DNA of 45,462 bases from Gammaproteobacteria bacterium (GCA_022826505.1 JAJDUQ010000036.1:1-45462), one strand, 5' to 3'; positions 8,814 through 17,485 are shown, counted from the first letter of the stretch. Translations and numbers: made by a program. Notes: generated by a model from the letters alone, not told the origin.

Positions 8814-10292
8814 ATGGCGATGGACATCGAAGGCTTCGTGGAAGCGCCCGGACGGGCCGATTTGGTGAAACAGGTCAGAACGAAGATCGACCAGCTCGGA
8901 ATCGAGTACCTGTACCTGCAGTTCGTCTCGATCACCGGCCGGATTTGCGGCAAGGGCATTCCCGCCGACCACTGGGAGAGCATCGCGGAGAGAGGTTTCC
9001 AGCTCGTCTACGGCGCGACGGTCAATCTGTTCCTCAACCGACACGGCGAGTACCTCGGCTACGGCCCGCAGGACAAGGAACTCGTCGGCATCCCGGAGCC
9101 CGAGACCTTCTGCCAGCTCCCCTGGGACAAGCGCGTGGCACGGCTGTGGTGCACGCTGTTCCGCAACCGCGAGGAGCGGCAGGATCCCGGTGCCTTCCTG
9201 ACCTCCGACTGCCGCGGCAACCTGCGCCGAATCCACGAACAGTTCAAGGCCGAGCATGGCGGGCTGCACCTGCGGCACGGCACCGAACCCGAAATGATGT
9301 GGCTCAAGCGTGGCGCAGACGGCAAGCCCGACGGCGGATTCTCCAATCCGTACTGCTACCACATCGACCAGTTCGAGAGCCTGCGTCCGGTCTACCTGCG
9401 GGCCATCGAGTATTCGCGGGCGATGGGTCTCGACATGATCCAGGGCGACCATGAGGACGCGCCAGGCCAGCTCGAGCTCAACTTCACGTTCGACGACCCG
9501 CTGCGCACCGCGGACCGACTCACCACATACCGTCAGATCTGCGCCCAGGTCGCGCGCGAGTACAACCTCATCGCGTGCTTCATGTCCAAGCCCTTCATGG
9601 GCGTGTCGGCATCGGGATGCCACCACAACATCAGCTTCTGGCGGGGCGGATCGGATTCGGTCAAGACCCTTGGAAACGACGCCGAAGCACTTCCGGGCAT
9701 GGAACACAACTTCACCTACCTGTCGGGCGGCGAGAACACCTTCATGCCCGACACGGACGATCCACAGATGCCGGGCAAGATCGGCCTGCAAGTGGTCGGG
9801 GGCATCGTCACCCATCTCGGTGCGTTGACCGCAATCGGCTGCTCCACCGTCAACTCGTACCGGCGATTGTGGGACACGGGATTCTGGGCGCCCGTGTTTG
9901 CGGACTGGGGGTACCAGAATCGCACCACGGGCCTTCGCATCTCCGCACCGGGGCGCTTCGAATACCGTGCCGTGGACTCCATGGTCAATCCGCACCTGAT
10001 GGCCGGCGCGATCGTCAAGGCGGCCGAAGACGGCATCCGGAACGACATCGACCCCGGTCCGCCGGAGGATCGCAACATCTACCAGGCGATGGAGGCGGGC
10101 AAGCAGGTCAAGCGGCTGCCGATGACCCTCGGCGACGCTCTCGAGGCGCTGAAGAACGACGACGTGATCAGGTCGGCGATGCCGGGAGAGATGTACCGCC
10201 TGTTCGACGAGTACAAGCGCGACGAGTGGGAGCGGTTCCTACACACCACCACCGAGTGGGACATGGACACCTACCTCGACTGTCTGCCTTGA
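8814..10292 (+). CDS. glnT: GlnT-like glutamine synthetase family protein (glutamine or gamma-glutamylmethylamide synthetase)
   Basis: A 492-aa ATP-dependent ligase of the glutamine synthetase superfamily, joining an amine to the gamma-carboxyl of glutamate. Visible catalytic-barrel motifs are QGDHEDAPGQLELNF (H213, E214; ATP/metal ligands), SASGCHHNISFW (substrate histidine) and NSYRRLWDTGFWAPV (arginine region). It is longer than rhizobial GlnT and GmaS (about 435-445 aa). GlnT and gamma-glutamylmethylamide synthetase (GmaS) are close homologues that cannot be separated by eye. The following glxBCD genes keep both options open. ATG at 8814 has AGGAG about nine nt upstream. Confidence 0.85.
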   Translation: MAMDIEGFVEAPGRADLVKQVRTKIDQLGIEYLYLQFVSITGRICGKGIPADHWESIAERGFQLVYGATVNLFLNRHGEYLGYGPQDKELVGIPEPETFCQLPWDKRVARLWCTLFRNREERQDPGAFLTSDCRGNLRRIHEQFKAEHGGLHLRHGTEPEMMWLKRGADGKPDGGFSNPYCYHIDQFESLRPVYLRAIEYSRAMGLDMIQGDHEDAPGQLELNFTFDDPLRTADRLTTYRQICAQVAREYNLIACFMSKPFMGVSASGCHHNISFWRGGSDSVKTLGNDAEALPGMEHNFTYLSGGENTFMPDTDDPQMPGKIGLQVVGGIVTHLGALTAIGCSTVNSYRRLWDTGFWAPVFADWGYQNRTTGLRISAPGRFEYRAVDSMVNPHLMAGAIVKAAEDGIRNDIDPGPPEDRNIYQAMEAGKQVKRLPMTLGDALEALKNDDVIRSAMPGEMYRLFDEYKRDEWERFLHTTTEWDMDTYLDCLP

Positions 10293-10399
10293 CCGGAGCC
10301 GTCGTCGCGCGGGTCCGGACCGGCGCGCGGGGGACCGGGGCCGCCGCGGGGACGCTTGATCTTGCGCGGTATTTCCAACCACACGATGGAATAGCCAAC

Positions 10400-11335
10400 A
10401 TGTGCGGAATTGCTGGAGTCATTCACAGGGGCGGCGTGAGCGGTATCGGCGCCGAGATGACGTCGATGCTGCAGGCGTTGCGGCATCGCGGACCGGACTC
10501 GACCGGATTCGCGATCTACGGCACACCGGCCGAAGGCGACTACGTGATGCGGTTCAAGGTGGCGGAGCAGGAGGACATGGCCTCCGGCTTCGACATCCAC
10601 GCCAAGATCCGCGGCCGCCTGGAAGAGGTCGATCGCCGGCTCGCGGAGCTGGGCGTCGCCGTCAAGGACCGTGACGCGTCCACCGAGTACGCCATGCGCT
10701 ACATCGTCCGCTACGACGGGGACATGGAGCATCTCGCACGCTACATCGAGGACGTGGAGGGCGCAGAAATCCTCTCCCTCGGCAGTGCGCTCGAGCTCGT
10801 CAAGGATCTGGGCGATGCCACCGTCGTCTCCGAGCAGTACGACCTCGGCGGATTCCGCGGGACTCACGGCATCGGCCACACGCGCATGGCGACCGAGTCC
10901 GACGTCGACATCCGCTCCGCACATCCGTACTGGGCGTTTCCGTACAACGACGTGGCGGTAGTTCACAACGGCCAGATCACGAACTACTGGCTGATGCGGC
11001 GCGAAATGGAGCGCAAGGGACACCGGTTCATGTCGGACTGCGACTCCGAGCTGCTCGCGGTGTACACCGCGCACAACCTCGCGAACGGCGTGACGCTCGG
11101 CGAGTCCCTGGAACGCTCCGTGACCGAGATCGACGGCGTCTTCACCTACCTGGTCGCCACCCGCGACCACCTCGGAATGGCGAAGGACACCATGGCGGCC
11201 AAGCCGCTGGTGCTCTACGAGAGCGACGACCTCATCGCGCTGGCCTCCGAGGAGGTCGCGATACGCGCCATCCTTCCCCAGGAGATCGATACCTACGACC
11301 CCTACGACGAGGAGACCCGGGTATGGCAGGCATGA
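10400..11335 (+). CDS. glxB: class-II glutamine amidotransferase subunit GlxB (MgsA-like)
   Basis: A 311-aa Ntn-type amidotransferase that would release ammonia or an amine from a gamma-glutamyl amide. The nucleophile is Cys2 (MCGIAGVIHRGG), exposed when Met is removed. Other family motifs are RHRGPDSTGFAIYG, GIGHTRMATES and VVHNGQITNYW. The start at 10400 is fixed by the Cys2 requirement; the open frame extends far upstream but overlaps glnT out of frame. It overlaps glxC (ATGA at 11332, or 13 nt if glxC starts at 11323), a sign of translational coupling. It equals one domain of GltB, split off as a subunit. Confidence 0.92.
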   Translation: MCGIAGVIHRGGVSGIGAEMTSMLQALRHRGPDSTGFAIYGTPAEGDYVMRFKVAEQEDMASGFDIHAKIRGRLEEVDRRLAELGVAVKDRDASTEYAMRYIVRYDGDMEHLARYIEDVEGAEILSLGSALELVKDLGDATVVSEQYDLGGFRGTHGIGHTRMATESDVDIRSAHPYWAFPYNDVAVVHNGQITNYWLMRREMERKGHRFMSDCDSELLAVYTAHNLANGVTLGESLERSVTEIDGVFTYLVATRDHLGMAKDTMAAKPLVLYESDDLIALASEEVAIRAILPQEIDTYDPYDEETRVWQA

Positions 11336-12171
11336 GTTCCCAGGACGACCGCTCCTATGAAATGGGGATGCACACCGAGCAGCTCGCGGGCCGGACGCAA
11401 CAGGTCTTCTTCCGCCCCGAGGAGGAAGATCGCTTTCTCTACCCATGGGCTCCGGATGTCGACTACAACAAGCGCACCGAAATCGACGCCGACGCGCTGA
11501 CCTCGACGGAGGTCAACTCGAAGATGCGGGCCCTGATGAACCAGGGGTACGGAACCATCGTGGTGCGGAATCCCCGCGGCAAGCACTCCCTCGGCGTCGG
11601 CATCCTCAGCCGGCTGAACCTCATCTTCGAGGGCTCGCTCGGCTACTTCGCCATCGGCCTCATCGATGGCCCGAACGTGCGCATCCACGGCCGCGTCGGC
11701 TGGTCGTGCGGAGAGAACATGATGGCGGGCACCGTCGTCATCGACAAGAACGCGGGGTCCACGTTCGGCGCCGCGATCCGCGGCGGCGACCTCGTGTGCC
11801 GCGGCTCGGTGGGGTCGCGAACCGGCATCGACATGAAGGGTGGCACCATCATCGTCGGTGGCGATACCGGCGCGTTCTCCGGCTTCATGATGCAGCGCGG
11901 GCGCATGGTGGTGTGCGGCAACGCGGGGAAGAACCTCGGCGATTCCATGTACGACGGGACGATCTACATCGGGGGCGAAATTCGCGATCTCGGCGTCGAC
12001 GCAGTACCGGCCGAGCTCACCGACCTCGACAAGGCCTGGCTCACCCGCAAGCTCGGGCAGTACGAGCTGCTCCCGACGCAGGGCGTTGATCACTTCACCA
12101 AGATCGTGGCCGGCAAGCAGCTCTGGAACTACGACAACCTCGAGCCGACCGAGAAGAAACTGATTCTCTAG
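11323..12171 (+). CDS. glxC: GXGXG-motif subunit GlxC (MgsB-like, GltB C-terminal domain homologue)
   Basis: A 282-aa protein homologous to the C-terminal beta-helix (GXGXG) domain of glutamate synthase GltB. Repeated glycine turns are seen in GMKGGTIIVGGDTGAFSGF and DSMYDGTIYIGGEI. In GltB this domain is structural and helps couple amidotransferase and synthase sites. Two in-frame ATGs (11323, 11332) are possible; 11332 gives a 4-nt ATGA overlap with glxB. Middle gene of the glxBCD trio. Confidence 0.9.
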   Translation: MAGMSSQDDRSYEMGMHTEQLAGRTQQVFFRPEEEDRFLYPWAPDVDYNKRTEIDADALTSTEVNSKMRALMNQGYGTIVVRNPRGKHSLGVGILSRLNLIFEGSLGYFAIGLIDGPNVRIHGRVGWSCGENMMAGTVVIDKNAGSTFGAAIRGGDLVCRGSVGSRTGIDMKGGTIIVGGDTGAFSGFMMQRGRMVVCGNAGKNLGDSMYDGTIYIGGEIRDLGVDAVPAELTDLDKAWLTRKLGQYELLPTQGVDHFTKIVAGKQLWNYDNLEPTEKKLIL

Positions 12172-12185
12172 AGGCATGAATCCCT

Positions 12186-12207
12186 CCTGCCGGGATGCCC
12201 GGACAGG
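12186..12207 (+). other. hairpin in the glxC-glxD gap
   Basis: CCTG-CCGGG-ATG-CCCGG-A-CAGG folds into a 9-bp stem with one bulged A and a 3-nt loop. It ends about 8 nt before the glxD ribosome-binding site (GGAGA). There is no U run, so it is more likely a transcript-processing or stabilising element than a terminator. Confidence 0.5.
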
Positions 12208-12225
12208 GGTAACGGAGAAACGCAG

Positions 12226-13608
12226 ATGGCGACGAGCGAAACCGCACCGCAGCCCGAGCCGGGGCTGAAGACCAAGCGCGGACGCAACACCAGCGTCCTC
12301 GGGCAGAGCCGAATCTTCACTCCGGAGGTCATCGACGACATCCACATCAAGTCCGAGCTCGGTCGCTACCGGATGCGCGGCTTCTCGATGTTCAAGAAAA
12401 TTCCGCACTGGGACGATCTGACTTTCCTCCCCGGCACCCTCACACGATTCGTGATCGAGGGCTACCGCGAGAAGTGCGACACGAAGACGGTCATCGGACC
12501 CCGCGCCAAGGTACCCATGGAGCTCGACATCCCCGTCTACGTCACCGGCATGAGCTTCGGCGCACTGTCCTACGAGGCGAAGACCGCGCTCGCCCGCGGC
12601 GCGACGATGGCCGGCTCCGCGACCTGCTCGGGCGAAGGGGGCATGATTCCCGACGAACGGCGCTACTCGACCAAGTGGCTCTACCAGTGCATCCAGTCGC
12701 GCTACGGCTTCAATCCCCACCACCTGATGCTCGCGGATGCGTGCGAGTTCTTCATCGGCCAGGGGTGCAAGGTGGGGCTCGGCGGCCATCTGATGGGCCA
12801 GAAGGTCACAGACCAAGTGGCGGAGATGCGGAGCCTCCCCGCCGGCATCGACCAGCGCTCCCCGGCACGCCACCCCGACTGGCTCGGCCCCGACGACCTC
12901 GCGTTGAAAATTCTGGAGATCCGCGAGGCGACGGACTGGCAGATCCCGATTCAGCTCAAGCTCGGCGCCGCGCGCGTCTACGACGACGTCCGCATGGCGG
13001 TGAAGTGCGACCCCGACTCCATATATATAGACGGCATGGAGGGCGGCACCGGCGCCGGACCCCATCTCGCGACCGAGGAGACCGGCGTGCCCGGCATGGC
13101 GGCCATCCGCCAGGCGCGCAGAGCCATCGACGACCTCGGCAAACGGGGCGACATCACCCTCATCTACGCCGGCGGCATCCGAAACGGCGGCGATGTGGCC
13201 AAGGCGCTGGCCCTCGGTGCGGACGCCATCGCCATCGGGCACTCGGTGCTGATGGCGCTCAACTGCAACAAGGACATTCCGGAGTCGGACTACGAGGCGG
13301 AGATGGGTGTCGAGGCCGGGTACTGCTACCACTGCCACACCGGCCGGTGCCCGGTCGGAGTCGCGACCCAGGACCCGATCCTGCGCAAGCGGCTCGACCC
13401 CGACGACGCGGCGGAGCGGGTCTACAACTTCCTGCACACCCTGACCATCGAAGCCCAGATGATGGCGCGCGCGTGCGGAAAGACCGACGTCCACAGCCTG
13501 GAACCGGAGGACCTCGCCGCGTTGACGATGGAGGCATCGGCGATGGCCGGCGTGCCGCTCGCGGGCACCAACTACACCGTCGGCATCGAGGACTACCACC
13601 ACCTGTAG
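12226..13608 (+). CDS. glxD: FMN-binding glutamate synthase subunit GlxD (MgsC-like)
   Basis: A 460-aa synthase-barrel protein homologous to the central and FMN domains of GltB. Motifs: GMSFGALSYEAKTALARGA, IPIQLKLGAARVYDD, YIDGMEGGTGAGP and ADAIAIGHSVLMAL. The iron-sulfur segment GYCYHCHTGRCPVGVATQDP has C367-x2-C370-x4-C375 where GltB has C-x5-C-x4-C. With GlxB and GlxC it should reductively or transfer-aminate 2-oxoglutarate, giving glutamate, or N-methylglutamate if the trio is MgsABC. An ATATATATA run at 13021-13029 encodes Ile-Tyr-Ile with rare ATA codons, odd for this GC-rich gene. Confidence 0.93.
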   Translation: MATSETAPQPEPGLKTKRGRNTSVLGQSRIFTPEVIDDIHIKSELGRYRMRGFSMFKKIPHWDDLTFLPGTLTRFVIEGYREKCDTKTVIGPRAKVPMELDIPVYVTGMSFGALSYEAKTALARGATMAGSATCSGEGGMIPDERRYSTKWLYQCIQSRYGFNPHHLMLADACEFFIGQGCKVGLGGHLMGQKVTDQVAEMRSLPAGIDQRSPARHPDWLGPDDLALKILEIREATDWQIPIQLKLGAARVYDDVRMAVKCDPDSIYIDGMEGGTGAGPHLATEETGVPGMAAIRQARRAIDDLGKRGDITLIYAGGIRNGGDVAKALALGADAIAIGHSVLMALNCNKDIPESDYEAEMGVEAGYCYHCHTGRCPVGVATQDPILRKRLDPDDAAERVYNFLHTLTIEAQMMARACGKTDVHSLEPEDLAALTMEASAMAGVPLAGTNYTVGIEDYHHL

Positions 13609-13703
13609 GGCAGATTCCTTGCACCAATCCGACCTACGCTTGCTGCTACGACACGGGGAGGAACGAATGTCGAGGATCACTCAATTCTGTTTGTTTGAGG
13701 CAG

Positions 13704-13831
13704 GTGCAGGACGCCCTTGAAACGTACAGGCAGGAAGTCGATGCAACTGATTTGGCATCGGACACTAAACAGACCTATATGCGACACGCCGAAACTTCGT
13801 TCGCTGGCCGGCGGGTGAGTTCGAGGCCTGA
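13704..13831 (+). pseudogene. frameshifted gene remnant (integrase-like N-terminal / C-terminal tail fragment)
   Basis: Starting at GTG 13704 the plus strand encodes ALETYRQEVDATDLASDTKQ then TYMRHAET. After a single-base shift near 13797 it continues as FVRWPAGEFEA followed by TGA at 13829. Joined, this resembles a helical segment I associate with SAM-like integrase N-terminal domains and with tails of accessory proteins. As it stands it is far too short and out of frame to be functional. It sits between glxD and the 136-aa gene and may mark an old insertion or deletion. The identification is tentative; the frameshift is seen directly. Confidence 0.5.
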
Positions 13832-13887
13832 GTGAGCATTGGGGGCGGCGAAGACCGAAAGTAAGGTCAGAGATTCGGGAGAAATCC

Positions 13888-14298
13888 ATGGCAGGCAGCA
13901 GCTACAAGGGCTCCGAGATCAAGAGCGTCGATCAGTTCATCTCGGGCGACGGGCTCGATTCGGAACGCGAGAAGGAAATCGGCCAGCACATCGGCTATCG
14001 CTACGACGTCAATCTCCTTCCCGACTACGACCGCCTCACCCCGTTCCTCGCGAAGTACATCGAGCTCATGGGCTGGGACGACCTCAACTGGCTCGAGGAC
14101 GTTCACATGGGCTACGAGGAGGGCCACGCCGCGGTCTTCGACCGCAACATCAACGGCTGGGTGCGGGTACCCGACGACATCGAGCTCCCCGACAACCAGC
14201 AGGACCGCGACATGATCGCCCGCGAGCTGCTGATCAAGTTCCAGATGTCGGAGCGTCACCCCATGGTGCAGTTGCGCGAAGCGTACAAGAAGTTCTGA
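13888..14298 (+). CDS. conserved-looking small acidic protein of unknown function
   Basis: A 136-aa soluble protein that I do not recognise. It is rich in Asp, Glu and aromatic residues, with WDDLNWLEDVHMGYEEGHAA in the middle and a basic C-terminal helix ending REAYKKF. No membrane segment, signal or metal motif is evident. ATG at 13888 has CGGGAGA seven or so nt upstream. Its place between glxD and a carbon-nitrogen hydrolase on the same strand suggests a role with the glutamyl-amide pathway, perhaps as a small subunit or chaperone; this is inference from position. Confidence 0.75.
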   Translation: MAGSSYKGSEIKSVDQFISGDGLDSEREKEIGQHIGYRYDVNLLPDYDRLTPFLAKYIELMGWDDLNWLEDVHMGYEEGHAAVFDRNINGWVRVPDDIELPDNQQDRDMIARELLIKFQMSERHPMVQLREAYKKF

Positions 14299-14482
14299 AA
14301 CGAGACGCTGCGTAGGAATCGTGCCGGTCCGGGATTTTCCCCAAGACGTGGGGATATCCACGCTGCACTGCCTCATCGTGAATGACGCGATCGCTAGGGA
14401 AACGATGACGCCGGGCAAAACAGCGCCACGGCGTCCGGATGGTTCCATTGACCGGGCTTGAAGGACAACGAGAGGAACCACA

Positions 14483-15340
14483 ATGGCACGCGAGGTCCGA
14501 ATCGGTTGTGTGCAGTCGAGGCCGCTCGCGACCTTCGACGAGGCCATCAAGGAGGCGCGCCGAATCGCCGGTGGCGCAGTCGCGGCCGGGGCGGAGCTGG
14601 TGTGTCTCCCGGAGTACTGCGGCGGACTGAAGAGCGAAGGGGGCCTGCTGGTCCCGCCGTCCGCTGTGGAGACGCAGCATCCGGTGCTCGACGCCCTGCG
14701 CGGCTTCGCGCGTGAATCCCGGGTGTGGATACTGATCGGCTCCATCGCCGTCGACGGTCCCGGTGACCGGCTTGTCAACCGCGGCTACCTCGTCGACGAC
14801 CAGGGCAAGATCCGAGCCTGGTACGACAAGATATTCCTGTTTGACGTGGACCTGTCCCCCACGCAGCAGTACCGCGAGTCCGCGGTGGTCGCTCCCGGGG
14901 GACATGCTGTGGTGGCAGACACGCCCTGGGGCCGGCTCGGCATGACCATCTGCTACGACCTGCGCTTTCCCCAGCTCTATCGCACCCTCGCGCAGGCCGG
15001 CGCCGAGATCCTCGCAGTGCCTGCCGCCTTCACCAAGGTGACGGGCGAGGCGCACTGGCACGTGCTGAACCGGGCCAGAGCCATCGAGAACGGCGCGGTG
15101 GTGGTGGCCCCGTGCGCGGTGGGAGCGGTGCCCGGAGGCGGAGCGGCGTACGGCCACTCACTCGTCGTGGCACCGTGGGGGGAGGTGCTCGCCGATGGTG
15201 GCGACGGTGTGGGGTATGCCGTCACTACCGTGGACGTCGAGACCGTCGCGGCCGCACGCGGGCGGATCCCGAGCCTCCGGCACGACCGGCCGTTCAGCGA
15301 TCCGGGCGAGCCCCGACAAAGGCCCAGCGCCGCCGCATGA
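14483..15340 (+). CDS. carbon-nitrogen hydrolase (nitrilase superfamily, Nit1/Nit2-like amidase)
   Basis: A 285-aa cytosolic amidase. The nitrilase-superfamily triad is complete: E44 (VCLPEYCGG), K116 (WYDKIFLFD) and C157 (MTICYDLRFPQLY). The CYDLRFP signature places it in the Nit1/Nit2 branch (deaminated-glutathione amidase and omega-amidase, which hydrolyses alpha-ketoglutaramate). GAGAGGA precedes ATG 14483. An omega-amidase next to glnT-glxBCD would make sense for clearing keto-acid amides formed from glutamine or gamma-glutamylmethylamide; the actual substrate is unproven. Confidence 0.9.
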   Translation: MAREVRIGCVQSRPLATFDEAIKEARRIAGGAVAAGAELVCLPEYCGGLKSEGGLLVPPSAVETQHPVLDALRGFARESRVWILIGSIAVDGPGDRLVNRGYLVDDQGKIRAWYDKIFLFDVDLSPTQQYRESAVVAPGGHAVVADTPWGRLGMTICYDLRFPQLYRTLAQAGAEILAVPAAFTKVTGEAHWHVLNRARAIENGAVVVAPCAVGAVPGGGAAYGHSLVVAPWGEVLADGGDGVGYAVTTVDVETVAAARGRIPSLRHDRPFSDPGEPRQRPSAAA

Positions 15341-15404
15341 TCGCAGGTACGCACGCGCCGCCGCGGGGCTCACGATAGCCGGACGACAACGACCGCAGGA
15401 CCCC

Positions 15405-15995
15405 ATGCAGGCCGACTCGAACGTCTTGCGCCTCGACAGCGCCAACGAGCAATTGCGGAACAGCTTCCTGCGCTGGCAGTGTCGGATCCGCCAGATTGCG
15501 ATGCGCAGCCGCGGCGGACGTCCATCGGCGGGCATGGCACCGCTCGTGTCCGCGGCCGACGCGAGCGCCTCCCATACCCGAATCATCACCGTTCTGTGCA
15601 AGCGCCCCGAACACTCCGTGACGATGGAGCTTCGCCACATGGCACGGCGCACCCACGATCCGGCCGAAAGACGTGAGAGTGCGCTCAAGTTCTTCGCCGA
15701 GCGGTACTACCAGACTGCAAGCGAGTTCTCCGACATCCCTACGGCGAGCTTTTCTCGCGATTCCGGGACCGCGGCGACGCTGCTGAGCCACCGGGAATGC
15801 CGACTCGGGTTCGAGCAGTTCAGCCAGCGTTTCGAGCTGCACTGCAACGTGCGGCGCCTCTCCCGGAACAATCCCCTGCGTGAAGCCACGTTCTGGCACA
15901 ACCTGCTGTTCAACCCCCGATTGGACGCCGACTGCATCATCCTCGGCTTCGAGCCCGACTGGGCGAAGAGCGAGGCGGATCCGCCTCTCGGCTGA
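15405..15995 (+). CDS. hypothetical protein, 196 aa
   Basis: A soluble basic protein without recognised domain. The open frame extends to 15195, but that part overlaps the hydrolase gene. ATG 15405 (MQADSNVLRLDSANEQL) is 64 nt after the hydrolase and has a weak AGGA upstream. Features include an Arg-rich stretch QCRIRQIAMRSRGGRPSAG and a C-terminal LDADCIILGFEPDW. Composition and length look protein-like, and it runs with its upstream neighbour. No function can be given. Confidence 0.65.
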   Translation: MQADSNVLRLDSANEQLRNSFLRWQCRIRQIAMRSRGGRPSAGMAPLVSAADASASHTRIITVLCKRPEHSVTMELRHMARRTHDPAERRESALKFFAERYYQTASEFSDIPTASFSRDSGTAATLLSHRECRLGFEQFSQRFELHCNVRRLSRNNPLREATFWHNLLFNPRLDADCIILGFEPDWAKSEADPPLG

Positions 15996-16130
15996 GCTCT
16001 CGGGGCCACCGCCGACGCAGACGCCCGCCGGCATGCTCCTGGCCATCGTTTCGGCCTTCTTGCGCGAAGGCCGCAAGGTACGATTCGACGAGAGTCGGAA
16101 ACCCGATGATTCCGGAAAACGAGACGCAAC

Positions 16131-16931
16131 ATGACGAACGAAGCCCCACCCCGAGAAGGCCCGATGCGACTGTTCTTCCATCCGGCGAGCAGCGCCTCGA
16201 TGCGGGTGACGCTCTACCTGCGCTGCCGCGGTATCCCGGCTTCGTTGGTCGAGTTGGTCAGCACCGGCTTCGAAACCGACCACCGCGGCATCCCCGTCTT
16301 CACGATGCCCGAAGGCGACCCGGAGACGGAGAAGGTAGGCACCACGGACCTCACCGCCTTCAACCCGGAGGGACGCATTCCGGTGCTCGTGTTGCCCGAT
16401 GGACGCAAGATGACTCAGTCCGGTCCGATCGTGGACTATCTCGAGGAGTCGACAGGCCGGCACGGGCACCGCTCGATGCAGCCCGACGACCCATGGCTCC
16501 GCGCCCAGATGCGCCGCATCATGTGGATCGTCGCCGCCGACATCCAGCCCTACCAGAACATTCCCTTCATCATCCAGGCGATCGGCGAGTGGGGCATGGT
16601 GAAGGCACCGCCCACCGAGCACCCGTTGCGCCGGCATTTCATTCGCCGCGAGTTCGGCGCGCTGGAGACGATCCTTCGCCAGTGCGCGGGAAGGCATGCA
16701 GTAGGGAACGGGATCACACTCGCCGACTGCTTCCTGGTGCCGCAGGTCCGCAACGCCCTCCTCGCCGGCATCGATCTACCGGCGGAGTTTCCGTTGCTTT
16801 CGCGTGCCTGGGAACACGCCGTCGCCGAACCCGACGTCGAGGCAGTGCTGGAGGAAGCCGGAGGAATCGTGCAGCCATATGCCTTCGACGCGGACAAGTT
16901 CGAGATCTACACCACCATCACGGAACCGTAA
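16131..16931 (+). CDS. glutathione S-transferase family protein
   Basis: A 266-aa two-domain GST. The N-terminal thioredoxin fold (about 12-105) has the early Ser-rich site RLFFHPASSASMRVTLYL, the cis-Pro region GRIPVLVLPDG and the glutathione-binding TQSGPIVDYLEE. The helical domain includes GNGITLADCFLVPQV, the conserved N-capping box. It is most like maleylacetoacetate-isomerase/zeta or related GSTs, with an insert (FETDHRGIPVFTMPEGDPET) after the first strand pair. The role could be detoxification or isomerisation; no aromatic pathway genes are adjacent to decide. Confidence 0.88.
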   Translation: MTNEAPPREGPMRLFFHPASSASMRVTLYLRCRGIPASLVELVSTGFETDHRGIPVFTMPEGDPETEKVGTTDLTAFNPEGRIPVLVLPDGRKMTQSGPIVDYLEESTGRHGHRSMQPDDPWLRAQMRRIMWIVAADIQPYQNIPFIIQAIGEWGMVKAPPTEHPLRRHFIRREFGALETILRQCAGRHAVGNGITLADCFLVPQVRNALLAGIDLPAEFPLLSRAWEHAVAEPDVEAVLEEAGGIVQPYAFDADKFEIYTTITEP

Positions 16932-17058
16932 CGGCCAGTCGAGCAAATTCGCGGCCCGAGTGCCGATTGCGAGATCGCCGGCTCGGTAGCGTCGAACCGC
17001 CGGGATGGCCCCACGACGGGACCACACCCGGCCGGCGCCCGCGGTCGACCACGCCTCG

Positions 17059-17433
17059 GAATGCGATTCGTTCGACGCGTTCGACCACGTCGAAGTGTGC
17101 GTCGTTGCTCGGCACCGGGAGGTCGTGCTGGCGGACGAGCGCGGCGATCCACGCATCGCCGGGTGGAATCGGCTTGCCCGCCCGCCTCAGCTCCCGACGA
17201 ATGTCGGCGTAGAGGTCGGCCGTCGCGTGCGTGACGCTCGCGATCTCGGCCATTGGCAAATACCGGCGAAGCCAGTGCTCGTAACGGCGGCGGTGGCGCG
17301 ACTGGCGAATGCCGAAATAGTATTCGCCCGGCACTACGCAGGGAACGACGAGCCGACCGGCGGATCACAAGGGGAATTCAACCGCGGCGACACCTTCCGC
17401 CCGGGCTGAGAGGGCATTGGTGTCGAGAATCAT
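17059..17433 (-). pseudogene. vapC: vapC-type PIN-domain toxin with in-frame nonsense codon
   Basis: From ATG 17433 the minus strand encodes MILDTNALSARAEGVAAVEF and PL, then TGA (17367-17365), and continues in the same frame with SAGRLVVPCVVPGEYYFGIR to VERIAF (about 124 codons). This is the VapC layout (about 130 aa). The PIN acidic residues are present: D4 of LDTN, E of PGEYYFG, D of PPGDAWIAAL and D of SNDAHFD. Only one codon breaks it, though the normal C-terminal stop is also lost. No VapB antitoxin frame is visible; the region upstream is occupied by the divergent deaminase gene. Confidence 0.8.
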
Positions 17434-17485
17434 TCAATTGATCTGTGGCATGCGTCCCGGTCGAGAACCACATGAGGTGGATGAA

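Noticed and set aside
11302..13680. 792-codon open frame on the minus strand opposite glxC/glxD
   Set aside because: It is antisense to strongly conserved genes; its Val/Ala/Asp/His-rich composition is what GC-rich genes give on the opposite strand.
17365..17367. TGA in vapC read as selenocysteine
   Set aside because: The position is not catalytic in PIN toxins and no SECIS-like hairpin was noticed; a plain nonsense mutation or a base error is simpler.
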